Part shown: one piece after another, positions 8,229-17,987 of the stretch
Layout: every line of letters starts with the position of its first letter
How positions within the stretch are numbered: position 1 is the first letter of the stretch
NCBI RefSeq assembly: GCF_020622265.1
Contig: NZ_JACNMQ010000003.1
Span: 62,001 to 126,000 of the forward strand
Length of the DNA stretch: 64,000 nucleotides
DNA from: Halomonas sp. M20
GTDB taxonomy: Bacteria; Pseudomonadota; Gammaproteobacteria; Pseudomonadales; Halomonadaceae
Direction of reading: 5' to 3'
Notes under the pieces: model-generated
Seen by the model: the letters and a program-made list of their open reading frames with translations, nothing else
Databases searched by the model: none
What the model was told of the DNA's origin: nothing
Program-made: the position numbers and the translations under genes

Positions 8229-9743
8229 TCAAGCCATGAACAGGCGATAGGCCACATTATCGCTCTCTTTCCAGTAGCGATAGCCGATCTCGTCGAAGTG
8301 CTCTTCCACGTGGCCCCGGTCACCGTTGGGAATCTGCATGCCCACCAGTACGCGGCCATAGGCTGCACCGTGGTTACGATAATGGAACAGCGAGATATTC
8401 CAGTCCGCCGGTAGATGAGTGAGAAAGTTCATCAAGGCGCCGGGGCGCTCGGGGAACTCGAAGCGATAGACCTGTTCGTCGAAATGCTCGCGAGGCCGAC
8501 CGCCCCCCAGATGGCGCATATGCAGCTTGGCAAGCTCGTTATCGGTAAGATCCTCTACCGGATAATCCGCCTCCTGCAGCTTACGAATCACTTCCTGGCG
8601 ATCCTCTCCCCCGGGCTTGACCTGTACTCCGACGAAGATATGCGCCTGCTGCGCGTCGGCGTACCGATAATTGAACTCGGTGACCATGCGCTTGCCAATG
8701 ATCTTGCAGAAGTGCTTGAAGCTGCCCGGCCGCTCGGGAATGGTCACTGCCAGGATCGCCTCGCGCTGTTCGCCGAGTTCGGTACGCTCGGCGATATGCT
8801 GCAAGCGATCAAAATTGGTATTGGCGCCGGAGTTGATGCATAACAGCGTCTCGCCTTCGGCCCCGGCCTGCTGCACATACTTCTTGAGCCCCGCCAGAGA
8901 CAGAGCACCCGAGGTTTCCGCCACTGCTCGGGTATCTTCGAAGATATCCTTGACCGCGGCGCACATTTCATCGGTATTGACGGTGATCACACCATCGACC
9001 AGATCCTTCAGGATGGCAAAAGGTGCCTCGCCGATCTGGGCCACCGCCACGCCTTCCGCAAAGACCCCCACATCCTTGAGGGTCACACGCTTGCCGGCTT
9101 CAAGCGCCGCCTTGAGGCAGGCGCTGTCTTCCGCTTCGACGCCAATGACCTTGATCTCCGGGCGCAGATACTTGACGTAGGCCACAACACCGGCGATCAG
9201 GCCGCCGCCGCCCACCGGCACGAAGATGGCATCGAGCCGGCCGGTGTGCTGGCGCAGAATCTCCATGCCCACGGTACCCTGACCGGCAATCACATCCGGA
9301 TCGTCAAAGGGCGGTACGTAGGTATAGCCGTGCTCTGCGATCAGCTCCCGAGCATGAACCAGCGCCTCGCTGAAGGCATCGCCGCGCAGCACGACCCGGG
9401 CGCCCCGCGCCCGCACCGCCTGAACCTTGATCTCCGGGGTGATGCGCGGCATCACGATGACCGCTTTCACCCCCATCAGTTTTGCCGCCAGGGCCAACCC
9501 CTGGGCATGATTGCCCGCAGACGCCGCGATTACCCCCTTGGCTTTCTGAGCCTCGGATAGCTGCGCCATGCGGTTATAGGCGCCGCGAATCTTGAAGGAG
9601 AATACCGGTTGAAGATCCTCGCGCTTGATCAGCACCTGATTGTTGAGCCGCCGAGATAGAAACGGCGCGGGGGTAATGGGTGTCTCCCTTGCCGCTTCAT
9701 AGACGCGAGCCTGGAGTATCTTCTTGACGGTATCTTCGAGCAT
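8229..9743 (-). CDS. ilvA: Threonine ammonia-lyase, biosynthetic (threonine deaminase)
   Basis: A 504-residue PLP enzyme converting threonine to 2-oxobutanoate, the first step toward isoleucine. The PLP lysine lies in F-S-F-K-I-R-G-A-Y-N; the glycine loop is V-G-G-G-G-L-I-A-G. Two C-terminal ACT-like regulatory domains follow, with E-R-P-G-S-F and E-R-P-G-A-L-M repeats, which in this family mediate isoleucine inhibition and valine activation. The frame is open 41 codons further upstream, but the ATG at 9743 has an AGGA ribosome site, gives the normal family length and leaves room for the promoter shared with divergent rpiA. Confidence 0.93.
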   Translation of the reverse strand: MLEDTVKKILQARVYEAARETPITPAPFLSRRLNNQVLIKREDLQPVFSFKIRGAYNRMAQLSEAQKAKGVIAASAGNHAQGLALAAKLMGVKAVIVMPRITPEIKVQAVRARGARVVLRGDAFSEALVHARELIAEHGYTYVPPFDDPDVIAGQGTVGMEILRQHTGRLDAIFVPVGGGGLIAGVVAYVKYLRPEIKVIGVEAEDSACLKAALEAGKRVTLKDVGVFAEGVAVAQIGEAPFAILKDLVDGVITVNTDEMCAAVKDIFEDTRAVAETSGALSLAGLKKYVQQAGAEGETLLCINSGANTNFDRLQHIAERTELGEQREAILAVTIPERPGSFKHFCKIIGKRMVTEFNYRYADAQQAHIFVGVQVKPGGEDRQEVIRKLQEADYPVEDLTDNELAKLHMRHLGGGRPREHFDEQVYRFEFPERPGALMNFLTHLPADWNISLFHYRNHGAAYGRVLVGMQIPNGDRGHVEEHFDEIGYRYWKESDNVAYRLFMA

Positions 9744-9877
9744 CCTGATGTCCTGAAAGTCGAGCAATTCAGCGGCTGAACGCTCTCGAGGAGAGGGCGT
9801 TGCCGAAAGAGCGGCGGTTACCGAGCCGATGGGATCGCCTATAATGGCATTTTTACCATTGGCCAACGAGTCTTCTC

Positions 9878-10555
9878 ATGAATCAGGACGCACTCAAGCG
9901 TGCGGTGGCCGCTGCGGCCATCGATGAAATTCGCCCTCTGCTTGCCAAGGACACGGTGATTGGCGTGGGCACCGGTTCCACCGCCAATCACTTCATCGAT
10001 CTACTGGCCAAGCTGCGTCATGATTTTCAGGGGGCGGTGGCCAGCTCTCAAGCAACTGCGGAGCGCTTGAAGGGGCATGGCATCGACGTATTCGAGCTCA
10101 ACCATGTTGGCAGCGTGCCGGTCTATGTCGATGGCGCTGACGAGATCAACCCGCATCTGGAAATGATCAAGGGCGGCGGTGCCGCCCTGACCCGGGAGAA
10201 GATCGCCGCCGCCTGCGCCGAACGCTTCATCTGTATCGCCGACGCCTCGAAGCATGTGCCAATACTCGGTGGTTTTCCCCTACCCATCGAAGTGATCCCC
10301 ATGGCCCGCTCCTACGTGGCCCGGGAACTGGTCAGGCGTGGCATCACACCGGTCTATCGAGACGGGGTAGTCACGGACAACGGCAATCAGATCCTCGACT
10401 GCTATGAGTTTTTGATTGAAGAACCGCAGGCCGTTGAACTCGATCTCAACAATATCGTTGGGGTAGTGACCAATGGCTTGTTCGCTCGGCGTCCGGCGGA
10501 TGTGCTGCTACTGGGAAGCGAAAGCGGCGTAGAACGCCTGACGCGCCAGGAGTAA
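9878..10555 (+). CDS. rpiA: Ribose-5-phosphate isomerase A
   Basis: A 225-residue enzyme of the pentose phosphate pathway interconverting ribose 5-phosphate and ribulose 5-phosphate. The [11 protein letters not shown] phosphate loop, the D-G-A-D-E-I-N active-site segment and the [11 protein letters not shown] segment are all present. It is divergent from ilvA, an arrangement shared with many gammaproteobacteria. Repeat copy 2 begins 20 bases after its stop. Confidence 0.96.
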   Translation: MNQDALKRAVAAAAIDEIRPLLAKDTVIGVGTGSTANHFIDLLAKLRHDFQGAVASSQATAERLKGHGIDVFELNHVGSVPVYVDGADEINPHLEMIKGGGAALTREKIAAACAERFICIADASKHVPILGGFPLPIEVIPMARSYVARELVRRGITPVYRDGVVTDNGNQILDCYEFLIEEPQAVELDLNNIVGVVTNGLFARRPADVLLLGSESGVERLTRQE

Positions 10556-10574
10556 GCAATCACTTACTCAGAAG

Positions 10575-10749
10575 GGAAGCGCTGAATAAATCGGCGAACC
10601 GGATGAAGCGGGCGTCACTACGTCGCAAGGCGCACGGAACGCAAAAGGCGAGACATAACGAGGGGTTAGGCGATCTTTGACCGGGCTGGCGCACCAGTAC
10701 CGCGCAACGCAGCGATACGCCGGTGCAGACATTTTATTCAGTGTTTACC
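10575..10749. mobile_element. MITE-like repeat, copy 2 (between convergent rpiA and waaA)
   Basis: A second copy, about 175 bp, of the element at 2956-3112. The left end GGAAGCGCTGAATAAATCGG is identical; the right end reads TTTATTCAGTGTTTACC. The shared GGGCTGGCGCACCAG block is preserved while the middle differs in length and sequence. AAG triplets flank both sides (10572-10574 and 10750-10752), a possible 3-bp target duplication. The right end overlaps the 3' end of waaA and supplies its last three codons and stop. Confidence 0.75.
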
Positions 10750-12033
10750 AAGAAGCCGATCCAGGCCCTCCAGGGTACGCTGCAAAGCGCCGACATTAGC
10801 CGCAATGGCGGCGCGCCCGGCGGCGCCCTGACGCCGGCGCTCATCCGGGTTTTCCATCAGCGTGATCAGGGCCTCCCCTAACGCCTGCGCACTCGCCACC
10901 TCGACCAGCGCACGCGCCTCTCGCAACACCGTGGCGACATCCTCGAAATTGGCAAGCTCGGGACCGCTGAGTACCGGAACCCCCTGAGCAGCTGGCTCCA
11001 GCAGATTGTGGCCGCCGATGGGAACGAGACTTCCGCCAACGAAAGCAATATCCGCAGCGCCATAGAGCGTCATCAGCTCCCCCATGGTATCGCCGAGATA
11101 CACCGTGGTGTCGGTTCGAACTGTCTCGTTCAGGGAGCGTCTAGCCAAGGTCTCACCCCCGCGCTGACATAGGGCAGTAACATTGTCGAAGCGCTGAGGA
11201 TGGCGAGGCACCAGTATCAACAATGCAGATGGATAGATCTCCCGTAGCCTGGCGTGGGCGACAAGCATCTGTTCGTCCTCGCCTGAGTGGGTCGAGGCGG
11301 CGATCCATACCGGACGTACGCTGAACATGGTACGTAAGTGCTCACTATCAGTCGAAGCACTGCTCGAAAGGGAAATATCGAACTTTAGAGAGCCAACGAC
11401 GGTGGTTTTCGAGGTTGCCATTCCCAGACGCCGAAAGCGTGCTGCATCCTGCTCCGACTTGGCCGCCAGCCAATCGATCTTGCCCAGGGCATCCGCCATC
11501 AGGGCTCTGATTCGCAGGTAACCCCGTAGCGCTTTCGAGGAAAGGCGCCCGTTGACCACCGCCACCGGAATCCTCCGTTGATGGCAGGCGTGTAGCAGGT
11601 TGGGCCACAGCTCTGTCTCGAAGAAGATGGCTATCTCAGGCTGCAATCGGGAAATGAAACGACGAGCGGCCCCGGGAAAGTCCAGCGGCACGAAGTAATG
11701 GCTCACTTCGCCTCTGAATAACGATGTTACTCGCTCCGCTCCGGTGGCGGTCATGGTGGTGACCACCAGTTGATGATCGGGGTAGCGCGCTCGAAAGGAT
11801 TCAATCAGGGGGCGTGCGGCCTGCACCTCCCCCACGGAGGCGGCATGCAGCCAGAGTCTGGGACGCTCAGTCGACACCTTGATCAACCCAAGCCGTTCAC
11901 TACGCGGGTTGGTGGGTACCCACTCACGCCACAGGCGCCACCATAGCAGGGGCGAAAGCAGATAAAGCACCAGGCTGTAGAGCCAGCGTGCCCAAGGGTG
12001 GCGCTGAGCGGCAGTCGACTCGCGCTTCGCCAT
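10738..12033 (-). CDS. waaA: 3-deoxy-D-manno-octulosonic acid transferase
   Basis: A 431-residue inner-membrane GT-B enzyme that adds Kdo to lipid IVA. It has an N-terminal membrane anchor (around residues 12-35). The segment W-L-H-A-A-S-V-G-E-V-Q-A-A and the acceptor-side F-F-E-T-E-L-W-P-N-L-L are diagnostic. The C-terminal donor domain carries F-V-G-G-S-L-V-P-I-G-G-H-N-L-L-E-P-A. It directly follows hldE with no gap. The final Gly-Lys-His and TGA lie inside repeat copy 2, so the original C-terminus was probably replaced by the insertion. With kdkA nearby, a single phosphorylated Kdo is plausible. Confidence 0.94.
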   Translation of the reverse strand: MAKRESTAAQRHPWARWLYSLVLYLLSPLLWWRLWREWVPTNPRSERLGLIKVSTERPRLWLHAASVGEVQAARPLIESFRARYPDHQLVVTTMTATGAERVTSLFRGEVSHYFVPLDFPGAARRFISRLQPEIAIFFETELWPNLLHACHQRRIPVAVVNGRLSSKALRGYLRIRALMADALGKIDWLAAKSEQDAARFRRLGMATSKTTVVGSLKFDISLSSSASTDSEHLRTMFSVRPVWIAASTHSGEDEQMLVAHARLREIYPSALLILVPRHPQRFDNVTALCQRGGETLARRSLNETVRTDTTVYLGDTMGELMTLYGAADIAFVGGSLVPIGGHNLLEPAAQGVPVLSGPELANFEDVATVLREARALVEVASAQALGEALITLMENPDERRRQGAAGRAAIAANVGALQRTLEGLDRLLGKH

Positions 12034-13464
12034 TTAGCGCTCGCGGTCGAGGATCGTTTCGATCATCGCCGTGGTCGAAACGCCGTCCTCGAAATCCAGC
12101 ACCCGCACTTCGCCGCCGTTGGCGATGACCGCTTCACCGCCGGCGATCTCCTCCGGCTGATAATCGCCGCCCTTGACCAGTATGTCCGGCAATAGTGCCT
12201 CGATCAGCCGCGCCGGCGTATCCTCGCTGAAGGCAACCACCCAATCCACCGCTCCCAGGCCGCTGAGTACCTGCATGCGACGCTTGAGCGGGTTGATCGG
12301 GCGACGCGGCCCCTTGAGCTGGGCAATGGAGGCGTCATCATTGACCGCCACGATCAGTCGATCGCCGAGTCGTCGTGCCTGCTCCAGATAGGCGACGTGG
12401 CCGGCATGCAAAATATCGAAACAGCCGTTGGTCATGACCACCCGCTCGCCGCGAATCTGAGCGGCCTTGACCGCCTCGATCAGCGCCGACTCCTCGATCA
12501 GGCCGAATTCCGCCAGTTTGTCACTATGCAAGGCGGTATAGAGCTCCGCGACCGAGAGGGTGGCGGTACCCGGTTTGGCCACCACCAGTCCCGCGGCCAG
12601 ATTGGCCAACGTCATTGCTTCGGGATAGCCGTGTCCCGATGCCAAGGCCAGCCCCAGCACGCCTATCACCGTGTCGCCCGCGCCGGTGACGTCAAAGACT
12701 TCCCGGGCATGGGTGGGCAGATGTAGCGGCGACGCATCCTTGCGAATCAGGGTCATGCCCTTTTCGCTGCGAGTGATCAGCACTGCCTCAAGGGCCAGCT
12801 CGTGACGCAGGCGCTCGCCCTTCTCGGCCAATTCCGTGTCATTGCGGCAAGGCCCGACCACGGCCTCGAATTCAGCGAAGTTGGGGGTGATGACACTCGC
12901 GCCCCGATAGCGCCGAAAATCGCTACCCTTGGGGTCCACCAATACTCGCTTGCCGCTTTCGCGAATCGATGCGATCAGCTCTTCGATGCGGTTGAGAGTG
13001 CCCTTGCCATAGTCCGAGAGAATGACCAGATCCGTCTCCGGCAGCGATGTCCCGACTCGCTCGAGCAGCTCTTTCGTGTCGACTCCAGCCACGTCTTCCT
13101 CGAAATCGAGACGAATCAGTTGCTGGTTGCGGCTCATGACCCGCAGCTTGGTGATCGTGGGTATTGTAGCGCTGCGCTGGAAGTGAACGCTTACTTCAGC
13201 GTCTTCCAATCCCGCGGTGAGCAGATCTGCGTTGTCATCATCCCCCACCAGACCGGCCAGCGCTGCGTGGCCACCCAGAGACGCGATATTGAGCGCCACA
13301 TTGGCGGCGCCACCAGGGCGGTCTTCCGCCTCCCCTACCCGGACTACCGGCACCGGCGCCTCGGGAGAGATACGCGAGGTGCCGCCATGCCAGTAGCGAT
13401 CGAGCATGACATCGCCCACCACCAGCACCCGAGCGCGTTCCAGCGCAGTCAGATCAAATTTCAT
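12034..13464 (-). CDS. hldE: Bifunctional D-beta-D-heptose 7-phosphate kinase / heptose 1-phosphate adenylyltransferase
   Basis: A 476-residue two-domain enzyme of ADP-heptose synthesis. Residues 1 to about 320 are a ribokinase-type kinase with [16 protein letters not shown] and D-V-T-G-A-G-D-T-V. The C-terminal nucleotidyltransferase has [12 protein letters not shown]. The ATG at 13464 gives the E. coli length; the frame extends 22 codons further upstream, into the preceding gene. Start and stop overlap its neighbours (11 bases upstream, abutting waaA downstream), indicating an operon. Confidence 0.95.
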   Translation of the reverse strand: MKFDLTALERARVLVVGDVMLDRYWHGGTSRISPEAPVPVVRVGEAEDRPGGAANVALNIASLGGHAALAGLVGDDDNADLLTAGLEDAEVSVHFQRSATIPTITKLRVMSRNQQLIRLDFEEDVAGVDTKELLERVGTSLPETDLVILSDYGKGTLNRIEELIASIRESGKRVLVDPKGSDFRRYRGASVITPNFAEFEAVVGPCRNDTELAEKGERLRHELALEAVLITRSEKGMTLIRKDASPLHLPTHAREVFDVTGAGDTVIGVLGLALASGHGYPEAMTLANLAAGLVVAKPGTATLSVAELYTALHSDKLAEFGLIEESALIEAVKAAQIRGERVVMTNGCFDILHAGHVAYLEQARRLGDRLIVAVNDDASIAQLKGPRRPINPLKRRMQVLSGLGAVDWVVAFSEDTPARLIEALLPDILVKGGDYQPEEIAGGEAVIANGGEVRVLDFEDGVSTTAMIETILDRER

Positions 13465-14560
13465 TGTGTGACTCCTCGGCGGCGGCCATCGGGTATGCCG
13501 CAAGCAGCGCATCGAGGCGCTCGATGACATCGCTTGCCTGGATCAGCGCCATCGCATCCGGATGGCGGACCCGGTCCCCCCAGTTGATCTCGTCGAGCTG
13601 CTTGTGCATATAAGTACGTACCGCCTCGGGGTAGCGATTGACAACGTAACCCTGCCAGCAATAGGGGGCGGCACGCTCCGGATTGGTAGTGGCGTAGAGG
13701 CCTACCGTGGGAGTGCCCAGTGCATTGGCCATGTGTACTGGCCCGGAGTCCGGTGCCACCACGGCCCGGGCGCCATCGATCAGCGCCAGCAAGCCTTTGA
13801 GCGAGGTCTTGCCCATGGTGTCGATGATCGCCTCGCTTACGGTCAGGGCACGAACGCGCTCGCTCATTTCCCGCTCCTTGGCGCTGCCGCCACCACTGAG
13901 CAAGGTCTTGAGCCCATGCTGAGTCCAGAGATGCTCGATGACCGTGGCATAGCCTTGGGCAGACCAGTTGCGGAAATTGCGCAGCCGTGGGTTGGCGCAA
14001 GGGCTCATCAAGACATAGGGCGCCTCGCCGCTCAAGCGCAGCGCCTCGGCATAGGCCGTTTCGGGTATGGGTAGATCCCACTCGAGGCGTTCAGTATTGG
14101 CCGGTTCCACTCCCAGGGCCCGGGCAAAATCCATGAAGGATTCGAGTACGTGGGCGTTGGGGTGTGGCGCCAGTTGACGATGGGTAAACCAACGCTGCCA
14201 ATCCTTGGAGCGCGCCTTGTCGTAGCCGATACGCACGTTCGCCTTGAGTCCCAGGGAGAGTACGCTGGCCCGCAGCGCCTGCTGCATGTGCAGCAGCACA
14301 TCGAAGCGGGTATCGCCGAGCTCGCGCCAGAGTTGTCGCATGCCCTTGAGGCCACTGGCCTTGTCGTACATGACAAGCTCGACCCCGGACAGGCCAGAAA
14401 GTAGACTGTGCTCGCCCTTGCCGAGGATCCAGGTTATACGCGCGGACGGCCACTGACGCTGCAACGCGCGCACGGTAGGAACTAGATTGCAGACATCGCC
14501 CAACGCGGAGAGCCGCAGCACGCAGATACGCGCGGGGCGGGCGGGCAGAGGATGCTTCAT
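13454..14560 (-). CDS. Family 9 glycosyltransferase, heptosyltransferase I-like (OpsX/WaaC type)
   Basis: A 368-residue GT9 protein. The N-terminal [15 protein letters not shown] and the donor-site segment [21 protein letters not shown] are family hallmarks. Its sequence style is closer to Haemophilus OpsX than to E. coli WaaC, and kdkA beside it matches the Haemophilus pattern, so it may add the first heptose to a phosphorylated Kdo. No separate waaC is in the window. The ATG at 14560 shares its bases with the divergent kdkA start (CATG). An upstream ATG at 14596 is possible but has a weaker N-terminus. Confidence 0.82.
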   Translation of the reverse strand: MKHPLPARPARICVLRLSALGDVCNLVPTVRALQRQWPSARITWILGKGEHSLLSGLSGVELVMYDKASGLKGMRQLWRELGDTRFDVLLHMQQALRASVLSLGLKANVRIGYDKARSKDWQRWFTHRQLAPHPNAHVLESFMDFARALGVEPANTERLEWDLPIPETAYAEALRLSGEAPYVLMSPCANPRLRNFRNWSAQGYATVIEHLWTQHGLKTLLSGGGSAKEREMSERVRALTVSEAIIDTMGKTSLKGLLALIDGARAVVAPDSGPVHMANALGTPTVGLYATTNPERAAPYCWQGYVVNRYPEAVRTYMHKQLDEINWGDRVRHPDAMALIQASDVIERLDALLAAYPMAAAEESHNEI

Positions 14561-15311
14561 GCGCTTGGCGACACTCCAGTTTGAAAAAGAATTCATCTTA
14601 TACGATGCCGGCATTCTATGGGACGCAACAGGCACGCCACAAATCGACGCTGCTCGACCCAGGTCGGTTACGCCACTCCCCGCCTGGTTCAGCGCCGACT
14701 TCTGGCAGGCGCGGGGGGCGGTGGTCGGCCAAGCCCCAGGGCGCGGCACCAGCCTGTTCGTCGATGCATCGGGCATCGTGAGCGACCAGCAATGGGTGCT
14801 ACGCGGCTATCGTCGTGGCGGCCTGGCGGCGAAAGTGAGCGCTGCCCGATACCTCTGGCTCGGGCTCGAACGTACCCGTGCCTTTCGCGAATTGCGTCTG
14901 ACGGCATCGCTGAAAGAGAAAGGCCTGCCTGTTGCCCAGCCGGTCGCTGCCCTGGTGCATCATCTTGGCGCAACCTACGAGGCCGCCCTGATCACACGAC
15001 GTCTCGAAGGTGCCCTAGCGTTGGCGGAGCTGCTGCCTCAGGCGGATGACGCCTTGCTCGTGCGGGTGGGCAAGACCGTCCGGCGCTTTCATCGAAGCGG
15101 CCTCGATCATGTGGACCTGAATGCCCGGAACCTGCTCGTCACCCCGGATGGACAGATCTGGTTGATCGATCTGGATCGCTGCAGTCTACGCCGCCCAGGT
15201 CGTTGGCAGCAGGCGAATCTACACCGCCTTGCTCGTTCCCTTAGAAAATTTTCACCCCAGGACACGGCTCGCCATTGGCAGGCGCTACTGCAGGGTTATC
15301 ATCAACCATGA
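14559..15311 (+). CDS. kdkA: 3-deoxy-D-manno-octulosonic acid (Kdo) kinase
   Basis: A 250-residue kinase of the KdkA/RfaP (inaA) group that phosphorylates Kdo in the LPS inner core. Supporting features are W-V-L-R-G-Y-R-R-G-G-L-A-A-K, R-A-F-R-E-L-R-L, the catalytic H-V-D-L-N-A-R-N-L-L-V and the metal-binding W-L-I-D-L-D-R-C. The ATG at 14559 has a GAGG ribosome site 8 bases upstream. The start is tail to tail with the divergent heptosyltransferase start, so its promoter must lie inside that gene. Its TGA overlaps the next ATG (ATGA). Confidence 0.9.
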   Translation: MRLATLQFEKEFILYDAGILWDATGTPQIDAARPRSVTPLPAWFSADFWQARGAVVGQAPGRGTSLFVDASGIVSDQQWVLRGYRRGGLAAKVSAARYLWLGLERTRAFRELRLTASLKEKGLPVAQPVAALVHHLGATYEAALITRRLEGALALAELLPQADDALLVRVGKTVRRFHRSGLDHVDLNARNLLVTPDGQIWLIDLDRCSLRRPGRWQQANLHRLARSLRKFSPQDTARHWQALLQGYHQP

Positions 15312-17182
15312 CGAGTAAATCTTCTTTCATGCCCGAATCCAAGTACTCTCCCACCTGGCAGCGTTTACGTGCAAGCCTTGCCTTCGCACTGGTCAATCTG
15401 GTGCTGGTCTGGCTCATTGCCCTGCGTTACACGCCGTATCTTGAGGTGCCCGACAATGCACTGGGCATCACCTATCTGATTCTGACCTGGGCGGGGCATT
15501 TTGCGCTGCTCACCCTCTTGGCCTGGTTACCTCTTGGCCTGTTGGCGCTTGTACTGCCCCGACGCATACTCTGGCTTCCCGCGGCATTGCTGGCCTCGGC
15601 GGGGTTATGGCTATTGCTGCTCGATACCGGGGTCTATGCGCAATATCGCTTTCATATCAACAACTTCATGGTCTCGCTGTTTCTCAACGACAAGAACGGC
15701 GACATCTTCAGCTTCACTCTTTCCACCTGGCTCATCGTCGGTGGTATCGCCCTAGCGTTATTGCTTGCAGAAGCCTGGCTGGCGGCACGTCTGTTTGCCT
15801 CCCCCCGCGTCCAGCGCCTGCCGTTATGGCGAGGGGTCGCGTTGCTGATGGCGGCAATGGTTGCCAGCCATCTCATTCATATCGTTGCCGATGCACGTTA
15901 CCGCCAGAGCGTCACCCAGCAGGTGGGAATCTTCCCCTTGCTCTTTCCCGCCACCGCCAAGGACTTCATGGAAGAGCACGGATGGCTCGATCCGCGCGCC
16001 GCACGAGCCCAGCAGTTCGATCTTGGCAAACAGACCGCCGATACCCTGAACTGGCCAAAGAACCCTCTCAACTGCTCGCCACGGGAGGATCAGCCGAACC
16101 TGCTGTTCATCGTCCTCGACTCCTGGCGCCAAGATGAATACGGCCCCAGGAACACCCCTGCGATGCATGCGGCGCTGGCGGACGAAGGCCGGCGCTACAC
16201 GGACCATTTCAGCGGTGGCAACGCCACTCGTAACGGCATCATGAGCCTATTCTACGGGCTGACCGGCAACTATTACCGGCTGCTGCAGGATACCCAGACA
16301 CCGCCGCTGCTGATCACGCAGCTTCAGAAGCAAGGTTATGAGATGGGTATCTTCAGTGCCGCCAGCCTGAACAGCGTCGGATTCGATCGCTCGGTATTCG
16401 CCTCGATCCCCGAGCTGCGCCCGGCGGCCCCGGGGGAAACACCGGTCGCCCGGGATCGCAACATGACCCAGGCGTGGCTCGATTGGCAGGCAGAGCGCGA
16501 AAATGACAAGACACCCTGGTTCAGCCTGTTGTTCTATGACGCGCCCCACGGTTATGCCGTACCGGAAGACATGGAACGTCCTTTCGAGCCCTCCGCCGAG
16601 TCGATGGATTATCTGAAACTTGGCCCTGAGACAGACCCTGAGCCGATTCGAAATCTGCATCGCAATGCCGTCTATTTCGATGATCAGCTGATTGCCGGGG
16701 TCATCGAAAAACTCAAGAAAAACGGCGAATGGGACAACACCGTGCTCGTCGTGACAAGCGATCATGGGCAGTCCTTCAATGACTTCGGGCAGAACTACTG
16801 GGGGCATAACAGCATCTTCGCTCCGCCCCAGACCAAGGTACCGATGATTCTTCACGGCCCAGGCATCCCTGCCGGCGAGCACAGCGGTACCACGAGCCAC
16901 CTGGACCTGGCGCCGACGCTGATGCGCCAGGTACTGGGTTGCACTAATCCCGTAAGCGATTACAGCCATGGTGATGACCTGCTCGATCCATCGCTGGATC
17001 ATGACTGGGTGGCTGCCAGCAGCTATCTCGATCTTGCTATCATTGAAGAGGATCGCATCACGGTTATCGATGGCGCCGGGGGCTGGGAAGTAGTGGATCA
17101 CCAGCTGAGGCCTGAGGAGAAAGCGATCTCGCCGGTCGTCTTTCAGGCCATACAGGCGCTCAAGCGATTTTATTCGCAGTGA
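15308..17182 (+). CDS. yejM: YejM/PbgA-like inner-membrane protein with sulfatase-like periplasmic domain
   Basis: A 624-residue protein. Several transmembrane helices occupy residues about 20-190 (DUF3413-type domain), followed by an alkaline-phosphatase/sulfatase-like domain starting near F-I-V-L-D-S-W-R-Q-D-E-Y. In E. coli YejM controls LpxC stability by sensing LPS at the periplasmic face and lacks a required hydrolase function. The chosen ATG overlaps the kdkA stop (ATGA), so the two are translationally coupled inside the LPS locus, which supports an envelope-balance role. A catalytic role in adding a phospho-substituent cannot be excluded. Confidence 0.82.
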   Translation: MTSKSSFMPESKYSPTWQRLRASLAFALVNLVLVWLIALRYTPYLEVPDNALGITYLILTWAGHFALLTLLAWLPLGLLALVLPRRILWLPAALLASAGLWLLLLDTGVYAQYRFHINNFMVSLFLNDKNGDIFSFTLSTWLIVGGIALALLLAEAWLAARLFASPRVQRLPLWRGVALLMAAMVASHLIHIVADARYRQSVTQQVGIFPLLFPATAKDFMEEHGWLDPRAARAQQFDLGKQTADTLNWPKNPLNCSPREDQPNLLFIVLDSWRQDEYGPRNTPAMHAALADEGRRYTDHFSGGNATRNGIMSLFYGLTGNYYRLLQDTQTPPLLITQLQKQGYEMGIFSAASLNSVGFDRSVFASIPELRPAAPGETPVARDRNMTQAWLDWQAERENDKTPWFSLLFYDAPHGYAVPEDMERPFEPSAESMDYLKLGPETDPEPIRNLHRNAVYFDDQLIAGVIEKLKKNGEWDNTVLVVTSDHGQSFNDFGQNYWGHNSIFAPPQTKVPMILHGPGIPAGEHSGTTSHLDLAPTLMRQVLGCTNPVSDYSHGDDLLDPSLDHDWVAASSYLDLAIIEEDRITVIDGAGGWEVVDHQLRPEEKAISPVVFQAIQALKRFYSQ

Positions 17183-17198
17183 ATCGAACAGGAGGCTC

Positions 17199-17987
17199 AT
17201 GGCTACCATCACCGGCGTCGTCATTACCTTGAATGAGGCGGCCAACATCGAGGCCTGCCTGGCTTCCTTGGCCAAGGTCTGTGACGAGTTGATCGTCGTC
17301 GATTCCGGTTCGACGGACGCTACCTGCCGGCTAGCGGAACAGGCAGGCGCCCGGGTGATCGCACAACCCTACCTGGGTGACGGGCCGCAAAAGAACGTTG
17401 GACCGGCCCAGGCCCGCAACCGCTGGGTACTGTCCCTGGATGCGGATGAGCGGCTGACCTATGAGGCCATCGAGACAATCAACCGGCTCGACCTGGTTAG
17501 TAGCGAAAAAGAAGCATTCGCATTGAGGCGGCGTAACCACCTCGGCTCGCGCTGGATCAAGACCTGTGGCTGGTATCCGGACTACTGTGTGCGACTGTTC
17601 GATCGAGAGCGCACGGCGTTTTCCGATAGCCGACAGCACGCCTCGATTTCCACGGTCAACATGACCCAACTGGATGCGGATATCGAACACTACTCCTTCG
17701 CCAATCTGGGGGAGCTTTTCACCAAGGCCAGCGGGCGTTTTTCCAGTCGCGCCGCCAAGATCATGTACCTCAAGGGCAAGAAGGCCAACGCGCTGTCGCC
17801 TTTTGTGCATGGGGCCAACGCTTTTGTGCGCAAGTATGTCTTTCAGCATGGCTTCACTTCGGGCCTCGATGGGATGTCCGTGGCACTTTCCGCCGCCGTG
17901 AATGCCTATCTGAAATACGCCAAGCTGCTGGAACTGCAGCGTGATTCTCAGGTACGCGAGGCGGAGGATTTCAATCGGATATGGTAG
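17199..17987 (+). CDS. Family 2 glycosyltransferase, WaaE/LgtF-like core glycosyltransferase
   Basis: A 262-residue GT-A enzyme. V-I-T-L-N-E-A-A-N-I at the N-terminus, V-V-D-S-G-S-T-D-A-T and the metal-binding L-D-A-D-E-R-L are the classic GT2 motifs. The compact length and the C-P-D-Y-C-V-R-L-F/H-A-S-I region match the WaaE/KdtX/LgtF group, which adds a glucose to heptose I of the inner core. It starts 16 bases after yejM and overlaps the next glycosyltransferase by 7 bases. Exact sugar and acceptor are inferred. Confidence 0.83.
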   Translation: MATITGVVITLNEAANIEACLASLAKVCDELIVVDSGSTDATCRLAEQAGARVIAQPYLGDGPQKNVGPAQARNRWVLSLDADERLTYEAIETINRLDLVSSEKEAFALRRRNHLGSRWIKTCGWYPDYCVRLFDRERTAFSDSRQHASISTVNMTQLDADIEHYSFANLGELFTKASGRFSSRAAKIMYLKGKKANALSPFVHGANAFVRKYVFQHGFTSGLDGMSVALSAAVNAYLKYAKLLELQRDSQVREAEDFNRIW

